The notes beneath the pieces are model-generated. The model did no database searches, was not told the origin of the DNA, and saw only the letters and a list, made by a program, of their open reading frames with translations. Position numbers and translations under genes: made by a program. Shown in pieces: positions 20,302 to 30,180 of a DNA stretch of 64,000 nt (the stretch's first letter is position 1; the number at the start of each line of letters is the position of its first letter). Source of the stretch: Lachnospiraceae bacterium (GTDB taxonomy: Bacteria; Bacillota; Clostridia; Lachnospirales; Lachnospiraceae); the NCBI GenBank assembly GCA_022792335.1, contig JAAWAV010000008.1:62001-126000 (forward strand), given 5' to 3'.

Positions 20302-21753
20302 TTACGGAAGTTTTTTTCCCATGTAATAAAAGCCTTTCGATTCTGTAAGCGTAACGGGGATCAGCGTTCCGACATCAGAAGCGTTTCCAGGAACATGTAC
20401 CATGAGATTGTTGCTTAGACGTCCGGTCACCAGAGCAGGGTCATGGCTATCCACCCCCTCGATGAGCGCTGTCATGGTCTTACCTACATCTTTGCCACAA
20501 ACTTCGGAAGAAATCCGCTGGACTTCTTTTAAAAGCCGGTCAAACCGTGGCTTTACGACAGACTCAGGGACCTGCTCAGCCATGGAAGCAGCCGGAGTGC
20601 CGGTCCGTTTGGAATAGAGAAAGGTAAAGGCGCTGTCATAACGAACCTGGCGGACCACATCTAAGGTTTCCTCGAAATCTTCTTCCGTCTCGCCGGGGAA
20701 TCCCACAATAATGTCCGTAGTCAAAGACAGATCTGGGATTTCTGTCTTGATCTTTTTAGCCAGTTCCAGATACTGTTCCTTTGTATAAACCCGGTTCATC
20801 TGTTTTAAGATCCGGGAACTCCCTGACTGGAGAGGCAGATGAAGATGACGACAGATTTTCTGACAGTCTCGCATGACCTCAATGAGCTCATCCGACAGAT
20901 CCTTTGGATGAGAAGTCATAAAACGGATCCGCTCCAGTCCCGAAATCTCAGCTACCTGACTCAGAAGTTCTGCAAAAGTCATGGGGGTGTCCAACGTTTT
21001 TCCATAAGAATTGACATTTTGGCCGAGAAGCATAACCTCCACCACCCCATCAGCAACCAGAGCCCGGATCTCCGAAAGGATGTCCTGCGGACTGCGGCTT
21101 CTCTCCCGCCCTCTTACATAGGGAACAATGCAGTAGCTACAGAAGTTGTTGCAACCATACATGATATTTACGCCGGACTTAAAGGGATATTTTCGTCTGG
21201 CCGGAAGATTTTCCACAATCTGCTCCGTCCCGTCCCAGATGTCAACAATCATATCGTTTCTGATATAACAGAGAAACAAAAGCTCTGCCAGCCGGAAAAT
21301 ATTATGAGTGCCGAAAATCAGATCCACAAAGCGGTAACTCTTCCGGATCTTTTCCACTACAGAAGGCTCCTGCATCATACAGCCGCAAAGAGCGATGGTC
21401 ATCCTCGGATTTTTCTGCTTTAAACGATTTAAATATCCCAGCCGTCCGTAAACCCTCTGGTTGGCATTGTCCCGAACCGTACAGGTATTATAAAGAACAA
21501 AATCGGAAGCTTCCTCCTCGGAAGCAGTAAATCCAGCCTGTATCAGGATACCAAGGAGTTTTTCTGAATCCTTGGCATTCATCTGACAGCCGAAGGTCTG
21601 AATACAGGCCGTCAGAGGACGGCCGTACTCCTGACTTTTCTCTGCCACAAGTTCCTTCAACTGCTCCATAAAATACTGCTGGCGGGCGGGCTCCATCTTT
21701 GGAGCGGCTGCTAGAATTGTCTCATATGGTTCCACCTGGGAAACTCCTTTCAC
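20302..21753 (-). CDS. miaB: tRNA-2-methylthio-N6-dimethylallyladenosine synthase
   Basis: [12 protein letters not shown] and [22 protein letters not shown] radical SAM CxxxCxxC; TRAM tail. Confidence 0.96.
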   Translation of the reverse strand: MKGVSQVEPYETILAAAPKMEPARQQYFMEQLKELVAEKSQEYGRPLTACIQTFGCQMNAKDSEKLLGILIQAGFTASEEEASDFVLYNTCTVRDNANQRVYGRLGYLNRLKQKNPRMTIALCGCMMQEPSVVEKIRKSYRFVDLIFGTHNIFRLAELLFLCYIRNDMIVDIWDGTEQIVENLPARRKYPFKSGVNIMYGCNNFCSYCIVPYVRGRERSRSPQDILSEIRALVADGVVEVMLLGQNVNSYGKTLDTPMTFAELLSQVAEISGLERIRFMTSHPKDLSDELIEVMRDCQKICRHLHLPLQSGSSRILKQMNRVYTKEQYLELAKKIKTEIPDLSLTTDIIVGFPGETEEDFEETLDVVRQVRYDSAFTFLYSKRTGTPAASMAEQVPESVVKPRFDRLLKEVQRISSEVCGKDVGKTMTALIEGVDSHDPALVTGRLSNNLMVHVPGNASDVGTLIPVTLTESKGFYYMGKKLP

Positions 21754-23591
21754 GGGCGGATCTGCCCGTTTCCGTAAATGATATATTTTGTCGTCGTAAG
21801 GGCCTTTAATCCCATAGGGCCTCTGGCATGAAGTTTCTGGGTACTGATGCCGATTTCCGCCCCGAAACCAAACTCAAAACCATCCGTAAATCTGGTCGAC
21901 GCATTGACATAAACAGCCGCCGCATCCACCTCGTCCAGAAACTTTTGGGCATTTTCGTAGCTCTTTGTGACGATGGACTCCGAATGCTTGGTATTGTAAT
22001 GGTTGATATGAGAGATGGCTTCTTCTACGGAACTTACGGTTTTTGCTGACAGAATGTAGTCCAGATATTCCGTTCCCCAATCCTCCGAAGAAGCCATAAC
22101 GGCCTCCGGAACCAGAGAACAGACGGTCTCATCTCCCCGGATTTCCACCTGTTTTTCCGAAAGGCGTCCGGCAAGTACCTTCCAAAGCTTTTCAGAAATA
22201 TTCTTATGAATCAGCAGAGACTCGCAGGCATTGCAGACCCCAATTCTCTGAGTTTTTGCATTGAGAATGATATCAACAGCCATCGAGAGATCTGCACTTT
22301 CATCTACAAAAATATGGCAGTTCCCCGTCCCCGTCTCAATAACCGGAACCGTACTGTTTTCTACCACAGAACGAATCAGGCCCGCTCCTCCTCTTGGAAT
22401 TAAAACATCGACGAAGTCGTTCATCCGCATCAGAAGTCTGGCGGCTTTCCGGTCTGTACTTTTGACAAGCTGGACAGAGTCTGCCGGAAGATTACAGCCA
22501 GAAAGCGCTTCCTGAATCACACAAGTAATGGCCAGATTGGACTTTAAGGCGTCGCTTCCGCCTTTTAGGATTACCGCGTTTCCGGCCTTAAAGCAAAGGC
22601 CGAAGGCGTCCGCCGTCACATTGGGTCTGGATTCATAGATGATCCCGACGACTCCCAGGGGAACCCGCTTTTCTCCAATTACTAGGCCGTTCGGCCGTTT
22701 TTTCATGGAAAGCACTTCGCCCACCGGATCGTCCAGAGAGGCTACCTGTCGGAGGCCTTCTGCCATGGCGATGATTCTATCTTCCGTCAGACAGAGCCGA
22801 TCCAGAAGCCCTCCATGCATTCCACGTTTCCTTCCAGCCTCCATATCTTCTTCGTTGGCTTTTAAAATCCGGTCCATATGGGCAAGAAGGGCGTCGGCCG
22901 CTGCCAAAAGTCCCCGGTTTTTCTCCAAAACGCCCAGCGTTCCAAGACGTGCCGCCGCATTCCGAGCCTTCGCTCCCATACGCATCAAATCCTCTTCCAG
23001 TTCTTCCGGGCGACGGCTGATTTGCGTCTCCGTAAGGAGTATTTGCGGCCGGATATCGAATCTTTCAAAAGGGATCTCCTCAAATATCTGACATTCGTAA
23101 GCCAGAGCAACCGTTATAAGCTCCGGATGGGCTTCCAGATATCGGTCGTAGAATCCTCCGCCATAGCCGATCCGGTGGTGGCTCCTGTCAAAGGCCACTC
23201 CCGGCATTAAAAACAGCGAGGCCTCCCCTGTCACAGCTCCCCCAGAAACCGTAGGAAGCCCCGGTTTCGGTTCCAGAATACCAGAGTAACCGACTTCCAG
23301 ATCCTCCCGGCTGGTAATCAGGAAAAATTCCATAGCCTGTCCGTTCACTCTGGGAACAGCCACCTGTTTTCCGTCCTTCCAGGCCTGCTCCATGATCGGC
23401 CAGGTTTTTACTTCATGATTATAATCCACATAAGAGTAAATCAGGGACGCCCTCTGATATTCCGGCAGGGAACAGAGAAAAGACAAGATCTGTTCACTCC
23501 CTGCCTGCTCTACTTCCAAAGGCAGAGCTTTCCTGCGCTCTTTCACAGCTTTTCTAATTTCTCTCTTTGTCAGAATCTTTTCTTCTGTCAT
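21750..23591 (-). CDS. proA: Fused 5-formyltetrahydrofolate cyclo-ligase and glutamate-5-semialdehyde dehydrogenase (ProA)
   Basis: One 613-aa ORF: MTHFS part ([28 protein letters not shown]), then full ProA ([22 protein letters not shown]..., [24 protein letters not shown]). Confidence 0.93.
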   Translation of the reverse strand: MTEEKILTKREIRKAVKERRKALPLEVEQAGSEQILSFLCSLPEYQRASLIYSYVDYNHEVKTWPIMEQAWKDGKQVAVPRVNGQAMEFFLITSREDLEVGYSGILEPKPGLPTVSGGAVTGEASLFLMPGVAFDRSHHRIGYGGGFYDRYLEAHPELITVALAYECQIFEEIPFERFDIRPQILLTETQISRRPEELEEDLMRMGAKARNAAARLGTLGVLEKNRGLLAAADALLAHMDRILKANEEDMEAGRKRGMHGGLLDRLCLTEDRIIAMAEGLRQVASLDDPVGEVLSMKKRPNGLVIGEKRVPLGVVGIIYESRPNVTADAFGLCFKAGNAVILKGGSDALKSNLAITCVIQEALSGCNLPADSVQLVKSTDRKAARLLMRMNDFVDVLIPRGGAGLIRSVVENSTVPVIETGTGNCHIFVDESADLSMAVDIILNAKTQRIGVCNACESLLIHKNISEKLWKVLAGRLSEKQVEIRGDETVCSLVPEAVMASSEDWGTEYLDYILSAKTVSSVEEAISHINHYNTKHSESIVTKSYENAQKFLDEVDAAAVYVNASTRFTDGFEFGFGAEIGISTQKLHARGPMGLKALTTTKYIIYGNGQIRP

Positions 23592-23851
23592 GAGCCTTTC
23601 TTCCTCTTTTCCTTCCGTTCGGCTACTTTTCTGAGCTCTGTCACCGTGCCGTCCGGTTCTAGAATACTGACGTTGTCCAGAGTCCCCCTGAGGTTCTTCC
23701 GGATAGCCAGAATATAATCCTGCCGGAGCTTTGCCTGCTCTGCCTTTTCCTCTTCTGTCAGACCCTCCGCCTTAGATTTATGATATAATTCATTGATCCG
23801 GTTAATTTCTTTCTCCGTCATATTCTGCTCCTCGTTTCCTGATTTTGTCAC
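23588..23851 (-). CDS. DUF896-family protein (YnzC-like)
   Basis: [50 protein letters not shown] overlap with downstream gene. Confidence 0.9.
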   Translation of the reverse strand: MTKSGNEEQNMTEKEINRINELYHKSKAEGLTEEEKAEQAKLRQDYILAIRKNLRGTLDNVSILEPDGTVTELRKVAERKEKRKKGS

Positions 23852-23873
23852 GGTCCCTTTTCCTGCAAAAATG

Positions 23874-24722
23874 TTACTTTAGATAACGTAACAGCTCTTC
23901 ATAACGCTCTTTCATGCACTCATAGCCGTGACGATAGAATGCCTCTAAAACTTCCGGTCTTTGTTCTGTCCGGGAGACCACAGGACGCTCCGGCCGTATC
24001 ACAAAAAGATGGCCTTTTTCTTCCAACCGCTCAATGAGATCCATGGTATGGTTATAGACAAGAGGCCTTCTGCATACAGCCTTTACAAGTTCCGGGTAAT
24101 CCTTATAGGCCGTTCGGTAAATAGCGGCGGCCTTGGCGGAAAGCTTTTTCCGATACCCGGCGTTTCTGGTCAGGATCACCACACATTTTTTATATCCCTG
24201 CTTTAACATCCGCACCACCGGAATGGAATCGGCCAGCCCCCCGTCCATATAAGGAATGCCGTCCACTTCCACCATTTTTGTCACAATCGGCATACTGCAG
24301 GAAGCACGACAGATAGAAAGGAGCCGCGCCTCGTCCTCTCTGTCATCCATATATTCCGCCTTTCCCGTGATACAGTTGGTGACAGCCAGTTCACAGCGGA
24401 TTTCCGATCGACGGTAGGCTTCAAAATCAAAAGGGAAAATTTCCCTAGGATACTTGTCAAAAATCAGGTCCATATCAAAAAGGCTTCTCGTCTTCAGTGC
24501 TTTTTTCACGCTGAGATAATTGTTTTTTCTGTCGGTTGGAATCATACAATTTTTGGTCCGCCCGATTTGTCTGGAAACATAGTCGATCCCATTGCACGCC
24601 CCGGCGGAGACACCGATGACATAAGGAAAGTAGAGCTCTTGCTCCATCAGAAAATCAAGAACGCCGGAGGTGAAAATCCCTCTGATAGCGCCCCCTTCCA
24701 AAACCAGTCCTGCTTTTATCAT
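23874..24722 (-). CDS. Patatin-like phospholipase family protein
   Basis: GLVLEGGAIRGIFTSGVLDFL, GVSAGACNG (GxSxG), DGGLADS. Confidence 0.92.
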   Translation of the reverse strand: MIKAGLVLEGGAIRGIFTSGVLDFLMEQELYFPYVIGVSAGACNGIDYVSRQIGRTKNCMIPTDRKNNYLSVKKALKTRSLFDMDLIFDKYPREIFPFDFEAYRRSEIRCELAVTNCITGKAEYMDDREDEARLLSICRASCSMPIVTKMVEVDGIPYMDGGLADSIPVVRMLKQGYKKCVVILTRNAGYRKKLSAKAAAIYRTAYKDYPELVKAVCRRPLVYNHTMDLIERLEEKGHLFVIRPERPVVSRTEQRPEVLEAFYRHGYECMKERYEELLRYLK

Positions 24723-24746
24723 AATTTTTAGCTCCTACGGTAAGCT

Positions 24747-25589
24747 TTAATAAGCCGTCAAATATTCAATCAGATCAAAGTCTTTGTTTTTGTGGGCGAG
24801 AAACAGGGTGCCGACTGGATCTCCGTCGAGGACGCGATAAATATTTTCCACATCCTCTCCATTGGTAATAACCATGTCAATACCGGCGTCTGTAGCCATT
24901 CTGGCAGCTACGATTTTGGCTGACATCCCTCCCGTTCCCACCGTACTTCCTGTAGTGTTTTTGCCCATTTCCTGCAGATCTTTTGTAATTTCCGTAACCT
25001 CGCCGATAAACGCAGCTTCTGGATTGTTTCTGGGGTCATCCTCATAGAGCCCGTCAATGTCAGACAACAGGATCAGAAGATCCGCATGGATCACCGCTGC
25101 CACAATGGCAGAGAGGCGGTCGTTATCCCCAAACTCAATTTCATGAGTCGCCACAGTGTCGTTTTCATTGACGATGGGAATAACCCCCATCTGAAGAAGC
25201 TCGTCAAAGGTGTTTCTGGCGTTCCTTCTGGATTCTTCATTTAACATGGTGGTCTTTGTCATAAGGATCTGAGCCACCACTTGATTGTATTCGGAAAAAA
25301 GTTTCTGATAGGTCATCATTAATTTGGCCTGTCCCACAGCGGCCAGAGCCTGCTTCACAGGAAGGGCATCCGGCCGTTCCATATAACCCATGGTTTTCCG
25401 GCCGACAGCCCCGGCTCCAGAACTGACTAGCACCACTTCCATTCCCTGATTACGCAAATCGCAAAGAACTCTGGCCAGTTTCTCTACTTTGTTTAGATTT
25501 AAAAAGCCAGTATATTTATGAGTCAGAGAAGAAGAGCCGATTTTAATCACTACCCGTCTTTTCCCCAGAAGTCTCGTTTTTCTATTCAT
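24747..25589 (-). CDS. proB: Glutamate 5-kinase (short form without evident PUA domain)
   Basis: RRVVIKIGSSSLT, VSSGAGAVGRK, NENDTVATHEIEFGDNDRLSA, GTGGMSAKIVAA. Confidence 0.95.
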   Translation of the reverse strand: MNRKTRLLGKRRVVIKIGSSSLTHKYTGFLNLNKVEKLARVLCDLRNQGMEVVLVSSGAGAVGRKTMGYMERPDALPVKQALAAVGQAKLMMTYQKLFSEYNQVVAQILMTKTTMLNEESRRNARNTFDELLQMGVIPIVNENDTVATHEIEFGDNDRLSAIVAAVIHADLLILLSDIDGLYEDDPRNNPEAAFIGEVTEITKDLQEMGKNTTGSTVGTGGMSAKIVAARMATDAGIDMVITNGEDVENIYRVLDGDPVGTLFLAHKNKDFDLIEYLTAY

Positions 25590-25687
25590 GCCAATCTCCT
25601 CATTTGAAATCCAAAAACAAATACGGACGCATTCTCCAAAATGTTTCGTGTCATCTCTAATGCTTCAGGCGCTTGCCTGACGTCCTC

Positions 25688-25716
25688 ATTCTATCAAATT
25701 TATGTTTTCTTGACAA
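25688..25716 (-). promoter_or_regulatory. Sigma-A-like promoter for proB
   Basis: Minus strand TTGTCA-N17-TAGAAT about 90 nt upstream of the proB ATG. Confidence 0.65.
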
Positions 25717-25749
25717 GAGGGGTGCCTTTCGCCATATAAAAGTGATATT

Positions 25750-25854
25750 GATACCGTCGCTTGACAAGAGCACACACGCCCTGAACCATGCCGACGCCCC
25801 GCTTTCAGCATTATCTTTCTTCGACCGTATGTATCCTTGCCAAGCGGCGGTATA
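25750..25854. repeat. Imperfect inverted repeat between the RM gene and proB
   Basis: gataccgtcgcttgacaag (25750-25768) versus cttgccaagcggcggtata (25836-25854); 16 of 19 positions Watson-Crick. Confidence 0.7.
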
Positions 25855-25863
25855 TTCAACAGA

Positions 25864-28446
25864 TTATTCACCGACATTGTTTTTCATAATATTTTTAAAC
25901 ACGATATGTTCAATCTGATTTTGTTCATCCAGAAATATTTTATTTGCTTCCTCTTTTTTCTGTTCTGCTTTCCGAACCCTGTCGGCAATTTCTTTCTCTT
26001 TTTCCGGTTTCAATCTTGGAATTGGAATTGTAGCAACAAAATCAGGAGTGATATGATCTACAACAGATGCATAAATTCCTTTTTCCAACAAAATTTTTCC
26101 GATTCCCTCTGTAGAAAGATATGCATAAACATAATATGGATCAATCATTGTTTCATCACAAATAACCCTAATGACATGTTCAGAAACCATTGTTCCTGCC
26201 ATATGATCTGTGACCATGACGACCCGTCCTGTAGAACCGGAACGCGTGATCAAAATCCAGTTTTTTTCAACAAAATGTTTTCTCGCCGGTTTATAATCTT
26301 TCGGGGTATATTTTAAATCAAATGGCCGTACCTGCAGAATTTGAGTCCCCGAATAAAAAGGAACACTTTCCTCGCCAGCTGTTACATAGTTTCTTTTGTG
26401 ACGTCCCGGATAAAAAATACCATGTTCCACGACCAGATCCCCCAATCGAACAATCTCTGTCACATCGTTTCCGACAGATTCTTCCAGCTCTTTTGCAAGA
26501 TTATTTTTGTTCGGATCCCAATACCAGGCGTCAATTCTCCTTGATACGTCTTCGGCAATTTGCTTTGAATGGACGATAAAACAACTAGGAGCATGTTCTC
26601 CTTCCTTTTTTTCTACAGTTCCGGACAATAAATAGTTCTTCCATTGTTTATAAATTTCCGGCAAATCGTTCCAAATCACGGCGTTATCATTATTATCCAA
26701 CAAATCCATTCCGGAAACATCTTTTTTGTACAGGGGATTTCCTCTTCTGTCATGCCCAACCGCTTCAGATACAGCCATGAAAATCGGATAATTTTCTGGA
26801 ATATTTTGTACCTTTTTCAGAAACACAAGGGAAGTTTTCGTTCCCGTATGCGGTTGAAACGCCTCTCTTGGCAAATCTACAATCGCTGTAATTTGTACTT
26901 TTTTCAGTAACCATTTCCGAAATTCGACACTTTCCTCCTGTGCACCTGACAAATTTTGTTTTGGAAGAACAATAACCATCCTTCCGCCTTCTTTTGTATC
27001 GGTAGCGTTTTTGAGATATAAAATATCTCTTTCCACAAACAACTTATCCGGATCTTGCCCTTCTGCCAGTGTATGAGTCGGAAGTCCATCCATTAGCTTA
27101 TGTCCTAATTCATATTGTTTTAGCACATAGTCTCTTGTATCGTCAATTTTTGTTCCGAAGGGGGGATTCGTCGTAATCACATCTACCGTTCCAGGTTTGA
27201 TACGTTTTTTAAAATTTTCATCCAACTTCTCATACGGTTCAAGGGAATCAAAATTATAGATATTACTTTTTCCATCCCCGACAATCGCCATATAGGATTT
27301 TGAGATTCGATATAATAACGGATCTATATCACATCCGAAAATATACTTATCTGCATAGTCCTTTAACATAGCATTGAGCCTGTCCTTGGAAAAACCTCTG
27401 TTTTTATAGAGGGTTTCTATCTGCCTTCTGAATTTTTCAATGGCAATTGATAAAAAACCGCCGGATCCACAAGCCGGATCCAGAATCAGTTCATTATTTT
27501 TATAAGACGGATTTATCACGTCCATCGCAAACCTTACAATTTCACGAGGAGTAAAAAATTGTCCGCTTTCTCCTTTCAGCGTTGACGGCAACAAAATCTC
27601 ATATGCATCTCCCAATGCATCCGTATTTGTGTCCTCATGGGTAAGCGCGATTCCCTGTAACTCGCTGACAATATAAGAAATCCACTCAGCATCATATTCT
27701 AATTGTTCCCCCTTAAACATACTTCCAAAGTCGGGATCATTCAATAATTTTTCATAAAGACCTTCGATTCTTTTTTGAACTGCTTTTTTTCCTTTTTCCG
27801 ACGTAAGTTCTACAGGTGTAACTCTAAATTCGCATAAATCACCTGGACTAATTTCATCCATAATCTTGCAAAACAATAACTTGATAACTTCAACTGCGAT
27901 ATTTTCCTCTCTTTTTATAGGACCATTTCCATATAATTTATAATATATTCTATGGAACAACAGTTTTAAAGCTTTGGCAGGTTTTAAATCCTGTTTCACA
28001 TATCTTCCAATGGTATCCTGTGTTTCACCATAACGGGGCAAAGTAGGAATCGATATAAAATTTGTCGGTTCAGAAGCCAAATCTCTATAATGATAAAAAG
28101 GTCCGGCACTATTCTTCTCATATCCCGCAAACCATACAAAATAGGGAGCCGTCGTGGCTGTGACATAAGAAAAAGCTTGCAAATCGTACTTTTTCTTAGG
28201 GGTTTCAATTTCAATTACAATGTAAGCGTTTTCCTGTTTATGAATATCACTGTTATAGACAATGATATCCACTTTTTCCGCATTACGTTTTGCTCCTCTT
28301 TGCAAAACAACCTCGATATCAATATGTGATTTCGGATATCCTAAATCATCGATCAAAATATGTTCAAAAAGTTGTCTGTACGCTTCTTCCGGATGACTCT
28401 TTACTTCCTTCCCTGTTGCATAATCATAAAATTTATTTTCTGTCAT
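25864..28446 (-). CDS. Single-polypeptide restriction-modification enzyme: HsdR-N-like nuclease domain, N6-adenine methylase, C-terminal specificity domain
   Basis: EKVDIIVYNSD...YIVIEIETPKK; LDPACGSGGFL (motif I), TTNPPFG (motif IV); C-terminal TRD-like region (VRLGDLVVEHG...ILITRSGSTGRVVMV). ATG at 28446 has a better-spaced GGAG than the track start at 28458. Confidence 0.85.
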   Translation of the reverse strand: MTENKFYDYATGKEVKSHPEEAYRQLFEHILIDDLGYPKSHIDIEVVLQRGAKRNAEKVDIIVYNSDIHKQENAYIVIEIETPKKKYDLQAFSYVTATTAPYFVWFAGYEKNSAGPFYHYRDLASEPTNFISIPTLPRYGETQDTIGRYVKQDLKPAKALKLLFHRIYYKLYGNGPIKREENIAVEVIKLLFCKIMDEISPGDLCEFRVTPVELTSEKGKKAVQKRIEGLYEKLLNDPDFGSMFKGEQLEYDAEWISYIVSELQGIALTHEDTNTDALGDAYEILLPSTLKGESGQFFTPREIVRFAMDVINPSYKNNELILDPACGSGGFLSIAIEKFRRQIETLYKNRGFSKDRLNAMLKDYADKYIFGCDIDPLLYRISKSYMAIVGDGKSNIYNFDSLEPYEKLDENFKKRIKPGTVDVITTNPPFGTKIDDTRDYVLKQYELGHKLMDGLPTHTLAEGQDPDKLFVERDILYLKNATDTKEGGRMVIVLPKQNLSGAQEESVEFRKWLLKKVQITAIVDLPREAFQPHTGTKTSLVFLKKVQNIPENYPIFMAVSEAVGHDRRGNPLYKKDVSGMDLLDNNDNAVIWNDLPEIYKQWKNYLLSGTVEKKEGEHAPSCFIVHSKQIAEDVSRRIDAWYWDPNKNNLAKELEESVGNDVTEIVRLGDLVVEHGIFYPGRHKRNYVTAGEESVPFYSGTQILQVRPFDLKYTPKDYKPARKHFVEKNWILITRSGSTGRVVMVTDHMAGTMVSEHVIRVICDETMIDPYYVYAYLSTEGIGKILLEKGIYASVVDHITPDFVATIPIPRLKPEKEKEIADRVRKAEQKKEEANKIFLDEQNQIEHIVFKNIMKNNVGE

Positions 28447-28539
28447 GATTATCTCCATACCCCAAACCAGAACATTTGTTTCTCCCGCTTAAGATTAACA
28501 TAATGTGACTTTATAATCAAGAACAAAATCCTGAAACTT

Positions 28540-30180
28540 TTACTTCCTCCCACCTCTGGCGGCAATTGCTTCCGCCACCCGGATTCCGTCCATGGCGGCC
28601 GAGGTGATTCCTCCGGCATATCCGGCGCCCTCCCCACAGGGATAGATACCGGGAATGCTACTCTCCAGTTCCTCATTTCGCTCCATCCGGACAGGAGAGG
28701 AAGTGCGGCTTTCCACACCGGAAAGGACGGCGTCATACCGGTCAAACCCTGGAATTTTCTGTCCCCAGAAGTCTATCCCTTCGATGATTGCCCTGTCTAC
28801 AAAATCCGGAAGGATCCCACGAAGGTTGGTATAACAGTTGCTTCCCATGGTATCTGGAAGAATCTCTCCCGGTCCGCTGCTTTTTCTATCTGCCTGAAAG
28901 TCCCCGTAAAGCTGTACCGGTACGGCTCCGTTTCCAAGAAGAAAGGCCCGTTCCTCCAGCCTCCGCTGAAACTCTACGCCGGCAAGAGGATGTACAGGGA
29001 CAGATCCGGAAGAATCAAATGAACAGGGGCGGCGAAAATCCTCAGGAGAAACCGTGACAATAATCGCGCTGTTGGCATTCCTCCCGTCCCTGTTTCTGTT
29101 ACTCATGCCATTGACGGCAAGCCGCCCCTGCTCTGACGAGGCGTTGACCACATAACCTCCGGGGCACATGCAGAAGGAATAAACTCCCCGCCCGTCTGAA
29201 GCTCTGGCCGTCACTTTGTAAGGCGCCGGAGGAAAAAATCCGGCGAACTGTTTCCCATACTGGGCCATCTGGATCATATCCTGAGGATGTTCCACGCGAA
29301 GCCCGACGGCAAATGCTTTGGCATGCATGGAAAGCTGTCGCTCCCAGAGCATACGAAAGGTATCTCTGGCGCTGTGACCGATAGCAAGAACCAGATGTTC
29401 TGTCTGCAAAAGACGACGCTCTCTGCTTTTAGTATCCTCCACAAAAACACCGGAAAGCCTTCTACCTGAAAGCTCCAAATCCACAAGCTTCGTGTGAAAA
29501 TGAAACTCGGCGCCCAGGGCTTCCATCTCTTTCCTCAGATTTCGGAGAACCTTTTTTAACACATCCGTCCCTATATGAGGTTTGCTGTCATAGAGAATTT
29601 CTTCTCCTGCTCCCATGGCGACGAAGGTCTCCAGAACTTTCCGCCCTCTAAAGAGGGGATCTTTGATCAGCGTATTGAGTTTTCCGTCGGAAAAAGTTCC
29701 TGCCCCTCCCTCTCCAAACTGGACGTTGCACTCCGTATCCAGAAGCCCCGTATCCCAGAATCGTCTTACGGATACTTCCCGTTCTTGAATCGGACCTCCT
29801 CTTTCTAGGAGAATTGGAGCAAATCCGGCTTTTGCAAGCATGTACCCACAAAAGAGTCCGGCAGGCCCTGTACCAGCGATGACCGGCCGATGCCCGAACC
29901 TGCCTTCCATTTCTTTGGGAAACTGATATGTCTCCCTTTGAACCATCCGTATTTCCGGCCCTTTGCATCCTCTGAGAATCGTTTCTTCCCGTCTGTTTAG
30001 GGTGACATCCACCTGATAAACCCAAAAAGGAGCCTCTTTTTTTCTGGCGTCAATGGATTTTTTTATAATCTGATAAGTTTGAATATCCTTCTCTGAAAGC
30101 CTGAGTTTTTTGCAGATTTTAGAAAGAAGAAGATCCTCTCCCTCTTCTGGCGCAAGCTTTATCCCCGTCACACGAATCAT
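28540..30180 (-). CDS. NAD(P)/FAD-dependent oxidoreductase (COG2509-like)
   Basis: PVIAGTGPAGLFCGYMLAKAGFAPILLERG; CGEGAGYAGGITSAAMDGIRVAEAI. Start ATG 30180 overlaps the upstream stop (ATGA). Confidence 0.88.
   Translation of the reverse strand: MIRVTGIKLAPEEGEDLLLSKICKKLRLSEKDIQTYQIIKKSIDARKKEAPFWVYQVDVTLNRREETILRGCKGPEIRMVQRETYQFPKEMEGRFGHRPVIAGTGPAGLFCGYMLAKAGFAPILLERGGPIQEREVSVRRFWDTGLLDTECNVQFGEGGAGTFSDGKLNTLIKDPLFRGRKVLETFVAMGAGEEILYDSKPHIGTDVLKKVLRNLRKEMEALGAEFHFHTKLVDLELSGRRLSGVFVEDTKSRERRLLQTEHLVLAIGHSARDTFRMLWERQLSMHAKAFAVGLRVEHPQDMIQMAQYGKQFAGFFPPAPYKVTARASDGRGVYSFCMCPGGYVVNASSEQGRLAVNGMSNRNRDGRNANSAIIVTVSPEDFRRPCSFDSSGSVPVHPLAGVEFQRRLEERAFLLGNGAVPVQLYGDFQADRKSSGPGEILPDTMGSNCYTNLRGILPDFVDRAIIEGIDFWGQKIPGFDRYDAVLSGVESRTSSPVRMERNEELESSIPGIYPCGEGAGYAGGITSAAMDGIRVAEAIAARGGRK

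Noticed and set aside
20839-21423. 194-aa plus-strand ORF
   Set aside because: Antisense to miaB radical SAM core.
25590-25690. T-box or other riboswitch in the proB leader
   Set aside because: The roughly 90-nt leader holds only a small hairpin (tcaggc-gctt-gcctga) and no T-box signature.
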